Below the pieces are notes generated by a model, which worked only from the letters and a program-made list of their open reading frames with translations, had not been told where the DNA came from and did not search any database. Positions 16,196 to 24,210 of a stretch of DNA of 64,000 nucleotides are shown here, piece after piece. Both the position numbers and the translations under genes were made by a program. The stretch's first letter is position 1; every line of letters starts with the position of its first letter. Origin of the DNA: Candidatus Saccharimonadota bacterium (lineage in GTDB: Bacteria > Patescibacteriota > Saccharimonadia > Saccharimonadales > UBA4665); NCBI GenBank assembly GCA_028286245.1, contig JAQBRY010000002.1:1-64000 (forward strand), read 5' to 3'.

Positions 16196-18139
16196 CTAAG
16201 AAATGAGGCCCTTGGCGATGAGCTTGGTGCGCAGGTCGTTAACCAAGGTAAGGGCAGTGGCGAGATCTGTCGCTGCCGCTGGAGTGCCAGTTTGCTGGAT
16301 CGTCGGAGTCGCGCCGTGGAAGCCAATCTTCTGAGTGGTGGCGGTGCCGATCTTAGATCCGCTCGACGTGCCCACTGCCAGATTGGTGCCGTCGTTCAGG
16401 GTCGGCGGCCCAACGAACGTGATGGCCTGGTCCATAAACAGCGAGGATCCACCGAGGTCGGCGCCGTACTGCAGAACCCCTACCGAGGCACCGTCGGCGG
16501 CTCGCAGCATGAACGTGTCGTGCGGGCTGTTGGAGTTTAGCTGCCAGATAATTGTGCCGTTCGGCATTGCCAGCGCTCCACCGGTGACGCCCGTGAAGGT
16601 AGTGCCGGTCTTCCCGGTGTAGGAGAACGCTGTCATACCGACCCCGGGCACCCCAGCGTAGAGGTTTCCGGAGGTGGGAAATGAGGTGGTGTCCGCAACG
16701 GTGAGCGTCCCTACTGGTAGGGTCTGTGCGCCGTTCAGGATGGTGCGGCCATTGCCCATAATGTACCGGGCGTTGGCCCCAGCTTCCATTGGACCACTAA
16801 AGCTGTTACCAAAGTTTGAGGTGACGTTATTCATAAAACGGAGTGGCGCCGAGCCCAGGGCCAGGTTCCACCAGCGAGTATTAAAAATGATGCTCTGCGC
16901 CAGCAGCGCGGTGGTTCCGTCGCCGATCTGGACGAGGATCTCGCCTGTAGTGTTGGTGCCGTAGATACTGCCACCCAGCCAGTGAATCCCGGAGGCGGTA
17001 ACCCGTACACCGGCTTTACCGCTGCCGCCGGCACCGTCGCTGACGCAGTTGACGAGCGAGATGTCGCCTGCCTGGAGGTCGAAGTTGTAGCCGCCGTTGG
17101 CCCAGTTGTGCATGTTGGTGATCTGCAGCGATCCCACAAGAGGCCCGGCGATGAAGCCGCTGCCACCATTGCGGGAGCAGAAGGCATTAACCATCGACGA
17201 ATCATGCGGCCCCAAGAAGTTCACGCCGTCGCTCACGCAATCGGTGACGCGGACATTGGTCCACTGTGCTTCGTTGTCGTAGCCCGCGCTTGTGCCATAT
17301 TCGGTATAAATCCCTTGCGCCGGGGCGTTCTGCACAACAAGATTATTTAGCCAGTAAGAGCGCCCGTAGATCGTTAGACAGTTGCCTGAGGTATTCGCAA
17401 CCTTGTTGCCATCTAAGACCAAGTTACTCAGGCTAAACCGGTTTGGCGTGACGTAAGCGCTCGGGGTTGTTACGCCGGTGAGGGCGGCAAAGTTTGCCGT
17501 ACGAATCAAGTCTTGATTAGCGCCTCCCCACAACCGCAGTACCGAGCCTCGATAGGGTAGCGAAGCATCGGTACCAGAAAAAACATCCCCGCCCGGTCCC
17601 CAGCCCTGCAACGCCACACCGCCGTAGAGGGTAAGTGCCTGCGTAGCGCCAGACTTATAGCACTCGATGACGCCACGAATTATAACAACGCCACCACCGG
17701 CAGTGTTGGCAGCGATACCACCACCATTATTAGCAGCGTCGATAGCTGCCTGGACGGCAGCGGCATTTGCCTGAGCCTGAGCGCTGGTGACGCCCTTGCC
17801 GTAGGTGATAGTGCCAAAACCTTCGGGCTGGAACCAACCGGTGAGCGGGTTCTGCGCTGCCGCTGGCAAGGGCGCGTAGGTTGTGGCGGCAGTACTGGCA
17901 GGCAGCGCCGCGTCGGCCTTAGTAAGACTGGCCTGGACGGCAGTAGCGAGGTCCGCGCTAGCAATCCCGGTATTCGGCTTAGTGTATTTGGCGGCGAGGT
18001 CAGCGACCAAATTAGTTACCTGAGCCTCGGTGAGCGGCTTTAACGACCCATCTGCATTATGAGCTTGGGACAAGAAGTCGTTGAGGATATCACCCCATTG
18101 GTTATCATCTGAGCCCGGGATCGGGAGTCTACTAGCCAT
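16196..18139 (-). CDS. Tailspike-like surface protein with beta-helix, 647 aa
   Basis: Paralogue of the neighbouring 729-aa gene. It has the same N-terminal anchor (LPIPGSDDNQWGDILNDFL), a similar linker with ADLATAVQASLTKADAALPA, and a beta-helix with conserved pieces such as DGNKVANTSGNCL, WTNVRVTDC and GIHWLGGSIYG. One copy of the LTVADTTSFPTSG...YTGKTGTTFTG module follows near residue 500. The C-terminal 60 residues (ATTQKIGFHGATPTIQQ, DLRTKLIAKGLIS) differ from the partner and resemble short trimer-forming tails of phage proteins. No signal peptide. Function is likely glycan binding or cleavage at the cell surface. Confidence 0.8.
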   Translation of the reverse strand: MASRLPIPGSDDNQWGDILNDFLSQAHNADGSLKPLTEAQVTNLVADLAAKYTKPNTGIASADLATAVQASLTKADAALPASTAATTYAPLPAAAQNPLTGWFQPEGFGTITYGKGVTSAQAQANAAAVQAAIDAANNGGGIAANTAGGGVVIIRGVIECYKSGATQALTLYGGVALQGWGPGGDVFSGTDASLPYRGSVLRLWGGANQDLIRTANFAALTGVTTPSAYVTPNRFSLSNLVLDGNKVANTSGNCLTIYGRSYWLNNLVVQNAPAQGIYTEYGTSAGYDNEAQWTNVRVTDCVSDGVNFLGPHDSSMVNAFCSRNGGSGFIAGPLVGSLQITNMHNWANGGYNFDLQAGDISLVNCVSDGAGGSGKAGVRVTASGIHWLGGSIYGTNTTGEILVQIGDGTTALLAQSIIFNTRWWNLALGSAPLRFMNNVTSNFGNSFSGPMEAGANARYIMGNGRTILNGAQTLPVGTLTVADTTSFPTSGNLYAGVPGVGMTAFSYTGKTGTTFTGVTGGALAMPNGTIIWQLNSNSPHDTFMLRAADGASVGVLQYGADLGGSSLFMDQAITFVGPPTLNDGTNLAVGTSSGSKIGTATTQKIGFHGATPTIQQTGTPAAATDLATALTLVNDLRTKLIAKGLIS

Positions 18140-18181
18140 TTTGTCGTTCTCTCAGTTTTAAGTGCTTGTGTTTAGTGTAAC
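18140..18181 (-). promoter_or_regulatory. Repeated promoter/leader module, copy 2
   Basis: TACACT (18174-18179) then AAACACAAGCACTTAAAAC and a leader that is almost base-for-base the one at 16108-16149. Confidence 0.55.
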
Positions 18182-18202
18182 CTAGGACAGCGGAGTTTAC
18201 TA

Positions 18203-19366
18203 CTATAAGTACTTGAGTACTTCCAGCCAGGCCGGCTTCGGGGTGCCGTCCGTGTGCAGCATGCCGTAATTACCCTCGGCGTCGGTCATTACTCCATTGG
18301 CAGGCTCATATTTAAAGGGAAAGACTTTCTCAATTATCGGCCGGTAAGAGGTTGACTTGCCATTAGACTGGAGGGCTCGACCGAGCATATGATTCATATA
18401 GGTGGCCGCGGCCGACTCGGTGACGCCATTGGACGCGCCAGTAGCCGTTGTCCAGCCACACTCGGTAATCCACACCGGTAGCAGCGTACCGGTAGTGAGC
18501 GCGATCTGATCGCGGGCTTCCAGGCACTTACCATACCACCCCTGATCCACATTTCGAGTGTCATCGAGTGGATCCGGACAAACACTGGATGGATAGGGGT
18601 GCACACTGATCGCGTCGGTGTAATTCTTGAGCGTCGGCTGTGCGGCAAATACGGCAGAGCCCCAGCGCTGCTGGGTTAGACCGTCGGCTCGGGACTGAAA
18701 CAGATCTCCAGGGATAATCACTTTTACGGCAGCCGAGGCCGCCTTTACAGCCTGTGCGGCAACCAGCGCCAAGGAGGCGTAACCCGTAGGATCCGGTTCG
18801 GGATTCCAGTAGAAAGACAGCCACGGCTCATTCCATATTTCAACTGCAGTCACTGGGCTAGGGCGCAGCCCAAGGTTGGCAGACCAAAAGGAGCCGCCAG
18901 GTCCGTACCTCTGGATGACGGCAGTACAGAAGGCGGCATAATCGGCGTTGTTGGACGGCGCAAAAAATCGGATATCGCCAGCTTGAGCACCTTTGGTAGA
19001 CGCCCACGGTGCACAGTAATCAAGTATAGCTAGGATGTTCATGCCGGTTTTTGCGGCGCTGGTCATAATTGCATCGTGGGCAGTCCAAGTAAACTGTCCG
19101 GAAGACGTCGGCTGGATGGCTGGCCAGGCAAAATCGCAGCGTAACCATGTAATACCAGCAGCAGTGAGCTCCTGCATATTCTGGAGGCTTGGTGCCGCAT
19201 TCATACCGATGCGCGAGCGGTACTGTCCGGGATTTGGATCGGTAAAGCTTGCTACAACCCTGGCACTATCCCAACCGGTGCGCACAGCGGGCTTTCCCAG
19301 CTTCCATCCTCTAACCAGCGGTCCCACCGGAGTCGGGTAATTGACCGTTACACCCCACTTGCTCAT
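18203..19366 (-). CDS. Clan A glycoside hydrolase (GH5/GH39-like), 387 aa
   Basis: A TIM-barrel glycosidase. Evidence: WLRCDFAWPAIQP early in the barrel, EIWNEPW with the acid/base Glu at about residue 180, and WITECGW with the nucleophile Glu at about 302; the NEP motif is the hallmark of clan GH-A. I cannot fix the exact family or substrate. It lacks the anchor peptide of its neighbours and has no signal peptide. Its ATG overlaps the stop codon of the upstream anchor/lectin gene (ATGA, 19363-19366), so the two are translationally coupled and probably work as a binding/cutting pair. Confidence 0.82.
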   Translation of the reverse strand: MSKWGVTVNYPTPVGPLVRGWKLGKPAVRTGWDSARVVASFTDPNPGQYRSRIGMNAAPSLQNMQELTAAGITWLRCDFAWPAIQPTSSGQFTWTAHDAIMTSAAKTGMNILAILDYCAPWASTKGAQAGDIRFFAPSNNADYAAFCTAVIQRYGPGGSFWSANLGLRPSPVTAVEIWNEPWLSFYWNPEPDPTGYASLALVAAQAVKAASAAVKVIIPGDLFQSRADGLTQQRWGSAVFAAQPTLKNYTDAISVHPYPSSVCPDPLDDTRNVDQGWYGKCLEARDQIALTTGTLLPVWITECGWTTATGASNGVTESAAATYMNHMLGRALQSNGKSTSYRPIIEKVFPFKYEPANGVMTDAEGNYGMLHTDGTPKPAWLEVLKYL

Positions 19367-20481
19367 GCCAAGTACGTTTCGAGTTGCGTGACCTCCCCGG
19401 ATGTAAGCACCCGGTTGTAGACGATAACCTCAGCCAGATCACCATTAAGATAGTCTGCATTACTAACGGCACCGAGATAGATATTTGACATATTGGCGAC
19501 CGATGCCCACGAGCCGACGGCACCGTCAATGCCGCTCACTCGCACAATCGGAGTAGTAGAAAAAGTTCCGATAACAAGAACAAAAGCATTCGTCTTTGTT
19601 ACCAGGCTGTTGGACTGCTGCGCAAAGCCTGGGGAACCGGACTGAATGGCATAGCGACCAGTGGTGCGTCCTGATAAAAATGTACTGTTACCTCCTGCTA
19701 CAAAGCACTCATTGGCACTAATGCCCTGAGATGCTCGGCCGACAACAACGACCGTGTACGGAGCGGTGAGGGCGGCACCGAGCGTCCGGGCGAGGACGCT
19801 GGTGGTACCGTTAAACCGCACGACGGCTTTGCCGTTCTGGATATTGGTCTTGTAGGTCGGCTTATTTGCACCGGTAGCCTGCACGGCGTGGTTGCCGTTA
19901 CCTGATAAATCATTCCACTGGGCCACGGGGTCGCCATCAGCTAGACCGGTAATCTGGCTGGCATCGAACCACGCCACCAGGCCACTCAGCGTCGCGGGCG
20001 TAAAGGCCGAGGGAGCCGAGAGGGCCGCATAGAGCCACTGTCCGGCAACCCGGATATACTTCCTGGCATTGGCAGTGTCGGTATATTCCATTCCGTCTGT
20101 AGGTGATGCAAACAGAGCATCGGTGGGAGGCCCAGTACCGGTACGATTGATGAGCACATCGGTTACAGTAATCCGGGCGTGTGCGGTTGGCGTGCCAGCA
20201 TGCACTGCAATCTTGGTAGTCGCGTCGCTGGCGGCTGCGGTCTGAGCAGCGGCCCCAGCCCCAATTGCATCATATGTCGTTGCGGCGGCGGCACTATCGA
20301 GCTTAGCGGCTAGGTCAGTCTGCGCAGCCTTTGCAGCCAGGTCACTGGTGAGATTGGTGATCTGCGATTGGGTGAGCGGTTTGAGTGACCCATCTGCATT
20401 ATGAGCTTGGGACAGGAAATCATTGAGAATATTGCCCCACTGGCCATCATCTGATCCGGGAATTGGGAGGCGGGTTGCCAT
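19363..20481 (-). CDS. Anchor protein with LamG-like lectin domain, 372 aa
   Basis: Starts with the anchor peptide LPIPGSDDGQWGNILNDFL, then an Ala-rich, coiled-coil-like stalk and a small domain (TDGMEYTDTANARKYIRVAGQWLYA) often seen in phage fibres. The C-terminal 200 residues (GLVAWFDASQITGLADGD, WNDLSGNGNHA, ...GDLAEVIVYNRVLTSGE) form a concanavalin A-like/LamG jelly roll that typically binds sugars. No signal peptide. It is first of four surface genes read leftward and is coupled to the glycosidase behind it. Confidence 0.8.
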   Translation of the reverse strand: MATRLPIPGSDDGQWGNILNDFLSQAHNADGSLKPLTQSQITNLTSDLAAKAAQTDLAAKLDSAAAATTYDAIGAGAAAQTAAASDATTKIAVHAGTPTAHARITVTDVLINRTGTGPPTDALFASPTDGMEYTDTANARKYIRVAGQWLYAALSAPSAFTPATLSGLVAWFDASQITGLADGDPVAQWNDLSGNGNHAVQATGANKPTYKTNIQNGKAVVRFNGTTSVLARTLGAALTAPYTVVVVGRASQGISANECFVAGGNSTFLSGRTTGRYAIQSGSPGFAQQSNSLVTKTNAFVLVIGTFSTTPIVRVSGIDGAVGSWASVANMSNIYLGAVSNADYLNGDLAEVIVYNRVLTSGEVTQLETYLA

Positions 20482-20525
20482 CTATTGTTACCTCTTGAAT
20501 TTTAAGTGCTTGTGTTTAGTCTATC
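20482..20525 (-). promoter_or_regulatory. Repeated promoter/leader module, copy 3
   Basis: TAGACT (20518-20523) then AAACACAAGCACTTAAAA. The part nearest the ATG differs from the other two surface-gene copies, so conservation is concentrated around the -10 and first transcribed bases. Confidence 0.55.
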
Positions 20526-20645
20526 ATTATTAGACAAAAAATGTGGGATGTTCACGAAACGTAGCTTCGAGTCCGCTCACTTCCAAATAAAAAGAGCCGC
20601 CTTTGCCGCAACGTCAAAACTGGCAAATCCGCCATGGGCAGGTGA

Positions 20646-21983
20646 CTAAGAGCCGGTAACACTATAGCGGTGAATAATGCGTGTGGTTTTCGGGGAGACG
20701 GCTACCGAACTTACCTCCAGCGAACCCTGGCGAGCCACTTCACGAAGCAGTGCACCCACGGTGCCACGCTGAAGGGTACGGCCTTGCGACTCGAGCTGCT
20801 CCTGCACTTCGCTAACAGTCAATGGTCCGCTGTCGCGGATAATACCGACTACTAATCGACCTAGCGCGTCGTGTCCACCATTTTGTGTAGTGAGATAGCG
20901 ACTAGAAAATCGCTGACCTTTTTCCATAAGTGCGTAGCAAGCCCTACTATCACCGAGGAGTGCACGGCCCCTTTCGGCAAAATCAGCAACTTTTGCCGGA
21001 TCTCGCAGGGCTTCGATGGTTTCTACGAGGTCGGTAATGCTTGCGCGGTATTCTGGCTTTAAGCTAACGACATTGCGAGCTATAGGAGCACCATTTCGAT
21101 CGGTGATCACGAGATTAGGGAAGTGGTTGACGTTGCTTGCAGCTGGCATTGCTCGTTGGTATAGCTTATATTGAGGAATTTCTGGCGCCAAGTTAGCAGC
21201 AACCTCAACCAACGTTTCCAGACTCACTTCGGTGCCCTTGCCTTTAAACAACTCGCCCATGGCAGCATAGAGGGCTTGGGTTGCGGGCTGCATATCACTG
21301 ATATCGCGCTGGATATGATAGAAATCCGGGCTCAGAATTTCAAAAATAGGGTTGAAGTCGAAATATTTTGAATTGAGTTCAAGGACACCCATTTTGTCGA
21401 GGTTATGAATGTGGCGATTGAGGCGACCACCCTCATCGGTGCGGTTGCGGCCAACCGAATCAATAATATCCATCAGTGAAACTTCATTGGAGGGTGCCGT
21501 AAGGAGATCACTAAAAATCTGTAAGCGTAATTCAGGCCCACGATTGTCAGTAGGGCTATGTGATGCTGAGAGTAAGCGTTGCAGCGAAACATTAGAGTGG
21601 CGCAGGCTCCAATCGGCCAGACCACCAGCCCAGGCCAAGCCCCATTGTGCGCCAAATTCGGTGGCATGGTAACCGGCTATGGAACGACCGTTGTCTTCGA
21701 ATTCGCCCACTACTACAGCGCCACTCGGTACCAAACTGCGGGAACAGTATTCACCGCCTGCAGACCGATTTACTTTCCAAGCAGGAGTCTGGCCTTGTGC
21801 ACTTAAAAGTTCGCGGTATAGCTGCTGGCGACTAAACCATTGCTCTGGATTACCCGTGACAATAGCGGCGGTAAGCAGCTTTGCTTCGTGATTGGCCATA
21901 CCATTAAGCAAGCCGCTGAACTGTGCTTCGGTGAGTGCTTCCGGCGCTTGGCCTACCTCTGGAGAGGACTGTGCAGTATGCAT
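20646..21983 (-). CDS. Unknown protein with winged-helix-like segments, 445 aa
   Basis: Two segments look like winged-helix DNA-binding domains: around residues 160-215 (DIIDSVGRNRTDEGGRLNRH, then LDKMGVLEL) and at the C-terminus (LTVSEVQEQLESQGRTLQ, then GALLREVARQGSLEV). Between them is NLVITDRNGAPIARN...IEALRD, similar to the start of the protein at 784-1548. It may be a regulator, but no family is recognised. Two ATGs are adjacent; the extended -10 TGCTATAAT (21990-21995 for the hexamer) is 3 nt from the first and 6 nt from the second, so the second (21983) fits a leaderless start better. Confidence 0.65.
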   Translation of the reverse strand: MHTAQSSPEVGQAPEALTEAQFSGLLNGMANHEAKLLTAAIVTGNPEQWFSRQQLYRELLSAQGQTPAWKVNRSAGGEYCSRSLVPSGAVVVGEFEDNGRSIAGYHATEFGAQWGLAWAGGLADWSLRHSNVSLQRLLSASHSPTDNRGPELRLQIFSDLLTAPSNEVSLMDIIDSVGRNRTDEGGRLNRHIHNLDKMGVLELNSKYFDFNPIFEILSPDFYHIQRDISDMQPATQALYAAMGELFKGKGTEVSLETLVEVAANLAPEIPQYKLYQRAMPAASNVNHFPNLVITDRNGAPIARNVVSLKPEYRASITDLVETIEALRDPAKVADFAERGRALLGDSRACYALMEKGQRFSSRYLTTQNGGHDALGRLVVGIIRDSGPLTVSEVQEQLESQGRTLQRGTVGALLREVARQGSLEVSSVAVSPKTTRIIHRYSVTGS

Positions 21984-21989
21984 CATTTA

Positions 21990-21995
21990 ATTATA
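21990..21995 (-). promoter_or_regulatory. -10 box of a leaderless promoter
   Basis: TGCTATAAT on the minus strand, with the hexamer ending 6 nt before the second of two tandem ATG codons. Its position decides the likely start of the gene below it. Confidence 0.7.
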
Positions 21996-22283
21996 GCATA
22001 AAAAGTATAAAATAGCAAGCCTTTACGCTGTTGGGCCCGCTAGACTTTACCTGATTCAGGGTCCAAATGTGTTCGCCGCGGCAAGGCAGCGGTTTCCATA
22101 AGTGCAAACTGCAGTACGCTCGTCAATGCCAAATGTCGATCGTCGAAAGCATAGCAGGGGGCATTCTTAAGTATGTCAGCGATATGAGAGGGATAGAGGC
22201 ACAAAAAATTACACTACTAATGCTTGCATTTGTCAACGGGGGTGATAGGCTAGAGGCATAGACTATTAAAATCGGAGATAAGC

Positions 22284-22697
22284 ATGTCAAAGAAATTATT
22301 TATCGCAACAAATGTTGATCCAGCCCCAAACGAAGCGTTTCTGGCGGAATTACTAGCAGCTGCTGACAACGTAAAGGGCTGGGAGATTGTAAAAAATACT
22401 GGCGGGCTGGCGCTTGGTCACAATGGCCTTGATGAGGATTTTGTAGCGATGAAAGGCTGCGATGCTTTTGTCGGCGTCTTAAAGGAGCCAGGATATGGTC
22501 TAGGAGCGTATGCGGTGCAAGCCGCAGAGCTTCCGGACATGCCTTCACTTATTCTGATTCCGGAAGGTGGAAGCCTCCCTGAGCTAGCACTTGAAGGCCC
22601 ATATTTCTACCCTCAGAGCGTTGGCGCATACACCCTCGCCAAGTACAGCGCTCTCGCAGTAGATTTGCAAGCACAAGTTGCCGAGAACCTCAGCTAA
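22284..22697 (+). CDS. Possible nucleoside deoxyribosyltransferase-like protein, 137 aa
   Basis: The pattern KKLFIATN at the start, CDAFVGVLKEPGYGLGAYAVQAAEL in the middle and SLILIPEGG suggests the small Rossmann-like fold of nucleoside 2-deoxyribosyltransferases and 2'-deoxynucleoside 5'-phosphate hydrolases, where a short 'D..V..L..P..G.G.E...A' motif lines the active site. The usual catalytic Glu of G(V/T)xxE is replaced by Ala-Val here, so activity is doubtful. GGAGAT lies 6 nt before the ATG, giving a normal leader. Confidence 0.5.
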   Translation: MSKKLFIATNVDPAPNEAFLAELLAAADNVKGWEIVKNTGGLALGHNGLDEDFVAMKGCDAFVGVLKEPGYGLGAYAVQAAELPDMPSLILIPEGGSLPELALEGPYFYPQSVGAYTLAKYSALAVDLQAQVAENLS

Positions 22698-22800
22698 GCA
22701 CCAGCAGCTACCCGTACTTGTGATCTTTAATGGAGTACCGGAGGATGCGCGGGAGGGCATGCCGGGGTTTATTTATATGCTACTGCTTAGGACTGTCACT

Positions 22801-22829
22801 TTGACATAGGGTGGCGCGGCTGCTAAGCT
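22801..22829 (+). promoter_or_regulatory. Promoter of the leader peptide/attenuator unit
   Basis: TTGACA (22801-22806), 17-nt spacer, TAAGCT (22824-22829). The leader peptide ATG follows 6 nt later, so the leader peptide is read from the first transcribed base. Confidence 0.6.
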
Positions 22830-22835
22830 ATTTTT

Positions 22836-22886
22836 ATGTTCACACGCAAGCAATCCAAGCAAAACGTGGTGGTCTCAGTTATTTAG
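22836..22886 (+). CDS. Leader peptide, 16 aa (MFTRKQSKQNVVVSVI)
   Basis: A 16-codon frame with three consecutive Val codons and a final Ile, directly behind a promoter and ahead of a terminator/antiterminator pair. The stop codon TAG (22884-22886) overlaps the first base of the antiterminator arm. That is the classical layout of a translation-dependent attenuator: slow translation of the Val/Ile codons would leave the arm free. It has no known homologue that I can name. Confidence 0.6.
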   Translation: MFTRKQSKQNVVVSVI

Positions 22887-22946
22887 ACTGGGGCAAACTT
22901 TTCATTTATAAATACCAGGCCAGGCCCCAGTCCGAGGCCTGTTTTT
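22886..22946 (+). promoter_or_regulatory. Transcription attenuator
   Basis: GACTGGGGC (22886-22894) pairs perfectly over 9 bp with GCCCCAGTC (22924-22932), forming an antiterminator. The competing terminator is CAGGCC (22921-22926) with GGCCTG (22936-22941) followed by TTTTTATAT. The two structures share 22924-22926 and cannot coexist. A ribosome at the leader stop codon would mask the first arm and allow termination. Confidence 0.65.
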
Positions 22947-22964
22947 ATATTTGAGGAGAAAACT

Positions 22965-23321
22965 ATGAACAATTTAGCAATCGAAAAACACCGTCAACTA
23001 GCAGATTTTACCCGGCATTTAGATACTCGTGAGCTGTGGCTGCCTGAAACCTTTAGCGACCGCCTTGATGTTGCACACTTGATAGGTCGCCTCGACACTG
23101 ATGAGGACGCGCATGCGGAACAGGAGTTAATAGTCCAGCGCTTTCGCAATGCCGGCGGCCTGGCGCTAAAAATCAACTTCTGGGAAAGCTCGCTCACCCG
23201 GTCCTACCTTGGTGCCATAGGGTTCCATCACACGGAACGTGAGCCCTACCACAAGCTGGCCGCATCGCGCGCTTCTGAAGGTTTACTCTATGAAATGCTC
23301 GCGACTGCACAGACGCTATGA
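22965..23321 (+). CDS. Unknown protein under attenuator control, 118 aa
   Basis: No recognised family. It is soluble, rich in Leu, Arg, His and acidic residues, with FWESSLTRSYLGAIGFHHTEREP as the most distinctive segment; that part loosely recalls a stalled GNAT-like C-terminus (RSYLGAIGFH) but the N-terminal half does not support an acetyltransferase. GAGGAG lies 8 nt before the ATG. The attenuator upstream predicts that expression responds to slow decoding of the leader peptide (Val/Ile shortage or ribosome inhibition). Confidence 0.65.
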   Translation: MNNLAIEKHRQLADFTRHLDTRELWLPETFSDRLDVAHLIGRLDTDEDAHAEQELIVQRFRNAGGLALKINFWESSLTRSYLGAIGFHHTEREPYHKLAASRASEGLLYEMLATAQTL

Positions 23322-23346
23322 TATCGGCAGTTAAAAGAAGGTTAGT

Positions 23347-23901
23347 TTAAGCGGCAACCGCTTGGTAAACAGCCTGCGAGACACCGACGCTTGGGGTGGT
23401 TGTGGCTCGAATCAGCTCAATCATCTCTGCCAAGCGAATAGATACTGGATCTCTATCCATTAATTGCAGTTCTGTAAAACTGGCGTGCAAAGCGTGCCCG
23501 CCACGCTCGACAGTATCTAATGTCATTGGTGTATCGAGATAGTCTCGCGTCCTACTTGGGATATACAACTTATATTCCTCCGCTTGGCCACGGAGTGTGT
23601 CAGCCGTTACGAAACGGGTAAGTAGGATATGCTGTCGCTGCCCATTTGGCCGGACGTATAGATCTCCCGCTGGGCATTGAACGCAAAGCTCCTTGCCACT
23701 AGTTGAAATCGCTCCTGCGACCTGCCGGTCAAGAATAGCCCCTAAGACATCACTGTTCATCCAGCGCCTCACTCTTGAGGCGAATATAGTAGGGATGTCG
23801 TAGACCTCTTCGAGGGCGAATCCCTCACCGTCAAGCTCGGGGTACGTCGAGTCAATAAAGTAAGGCTGCTGAGCGTTGATTTGCATAGGGTAACTTTTCA
23901 T
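23347..23901 (-). CDS. Unknown protein, 184 aa
   Basis: Not recognised. No signal peptide or membrane segment; a Cys pair (CVQCPAGDLYVRPNGQRQH) could bind metal or be structural. The frame is open further upstream, but TTGCAA, a 16-nt spacer and TAATAC (23909-23914) lie 7 nt ahead of the ATG at 23901 (MKSYPMQ), so that start is chosen and the mRNA is leaderless. It converges with the 118-aa gene. Confidence 0.65.
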   Translation of the reverse strand: MKSYPMQINAQQPYFIDSTYPELDGEGFALEEVYDIPTIFASRVRRWMNSDVLGAILDRQVAGAISTSGKELCVQCPAGDLYVRPNGQRQHILLTRFVTADTLRGQAEEYKLYIPSRTRDYLDTPMTLDTVERGGHALHASFTELQLMDRDPVSIRLAEMIELIRATTTPSVGVSQAVYQAVAA

Positions 23902-24122
23902 GATTAAAGTATTAACCACCCAAAATACTTTTGCAAGCAGTAGCGTGTTCACTCTGGAAAAACACGACTCCTGGTTGTGAGGTTTAATGAGCTCACTGGC
24001 TTTGCTCGTCTTAGTCGGAAGATGTTGCATTGCAATTTCTGCAATATATCATACGTGCTATGTTAACAGATCAGGATATAGCATATACGATATACTGCCA
24101 AAATTGATGGTGAGGAAAATAA

Positions 24123-24200
24123 TGAGAGGACTAGCGGGCTGCGTCCTTTATCCGCGCCGCCACGACCTCCTGCTACGCAGGCGAGGTTCAAGTCCTCTCA
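24123..24200. repeat. Inverted fragments of a tRNA-Leu T arm
   Basis: TGAGAGGACT (24123-24132) and its complement AGTCCTCTCA (24191-24200) form a 10-bp stem around about 58 nt. The right arm with flanking bases (24183-24200, GAGGTTCAAGTCCTCTCA) is an exact inverted copy of 24251-24268 in tRNA-Leu. The layout mirrors that beside tRNA-Gly. The segment ends in ACCTCCA, but a proper cloverleaf cannot be drawn, so it is not called a tRNA. A TATACT at 24091-24096 could transcribe it on the plus strand. Confidence 0.5.
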
Positions 24201-24210
24201 CCTCCAAATA

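Noticed and set aside
22067-22261. A 64-codon plus-strand frame between the 445-aa gene and the gene at 22284
   Set aside because: No ribosome site or promoter of its own, unusual composition, and its end overlaps the likely promoter of the gene at 22284.
24109-24206. A 98-nt plus-strand stretch starting GGTGAGG and ending TCTCACC-T-CCA, considered as a tRNA-Sec-like or other long tRNA
   Set aside because: The T arm and the acceptor 3' strand overlap, leaving at most a 5-bp acceptor and 4-bp T stem, and no convincing anticodon arm can be drawn. No selenocysteine genes are visible.
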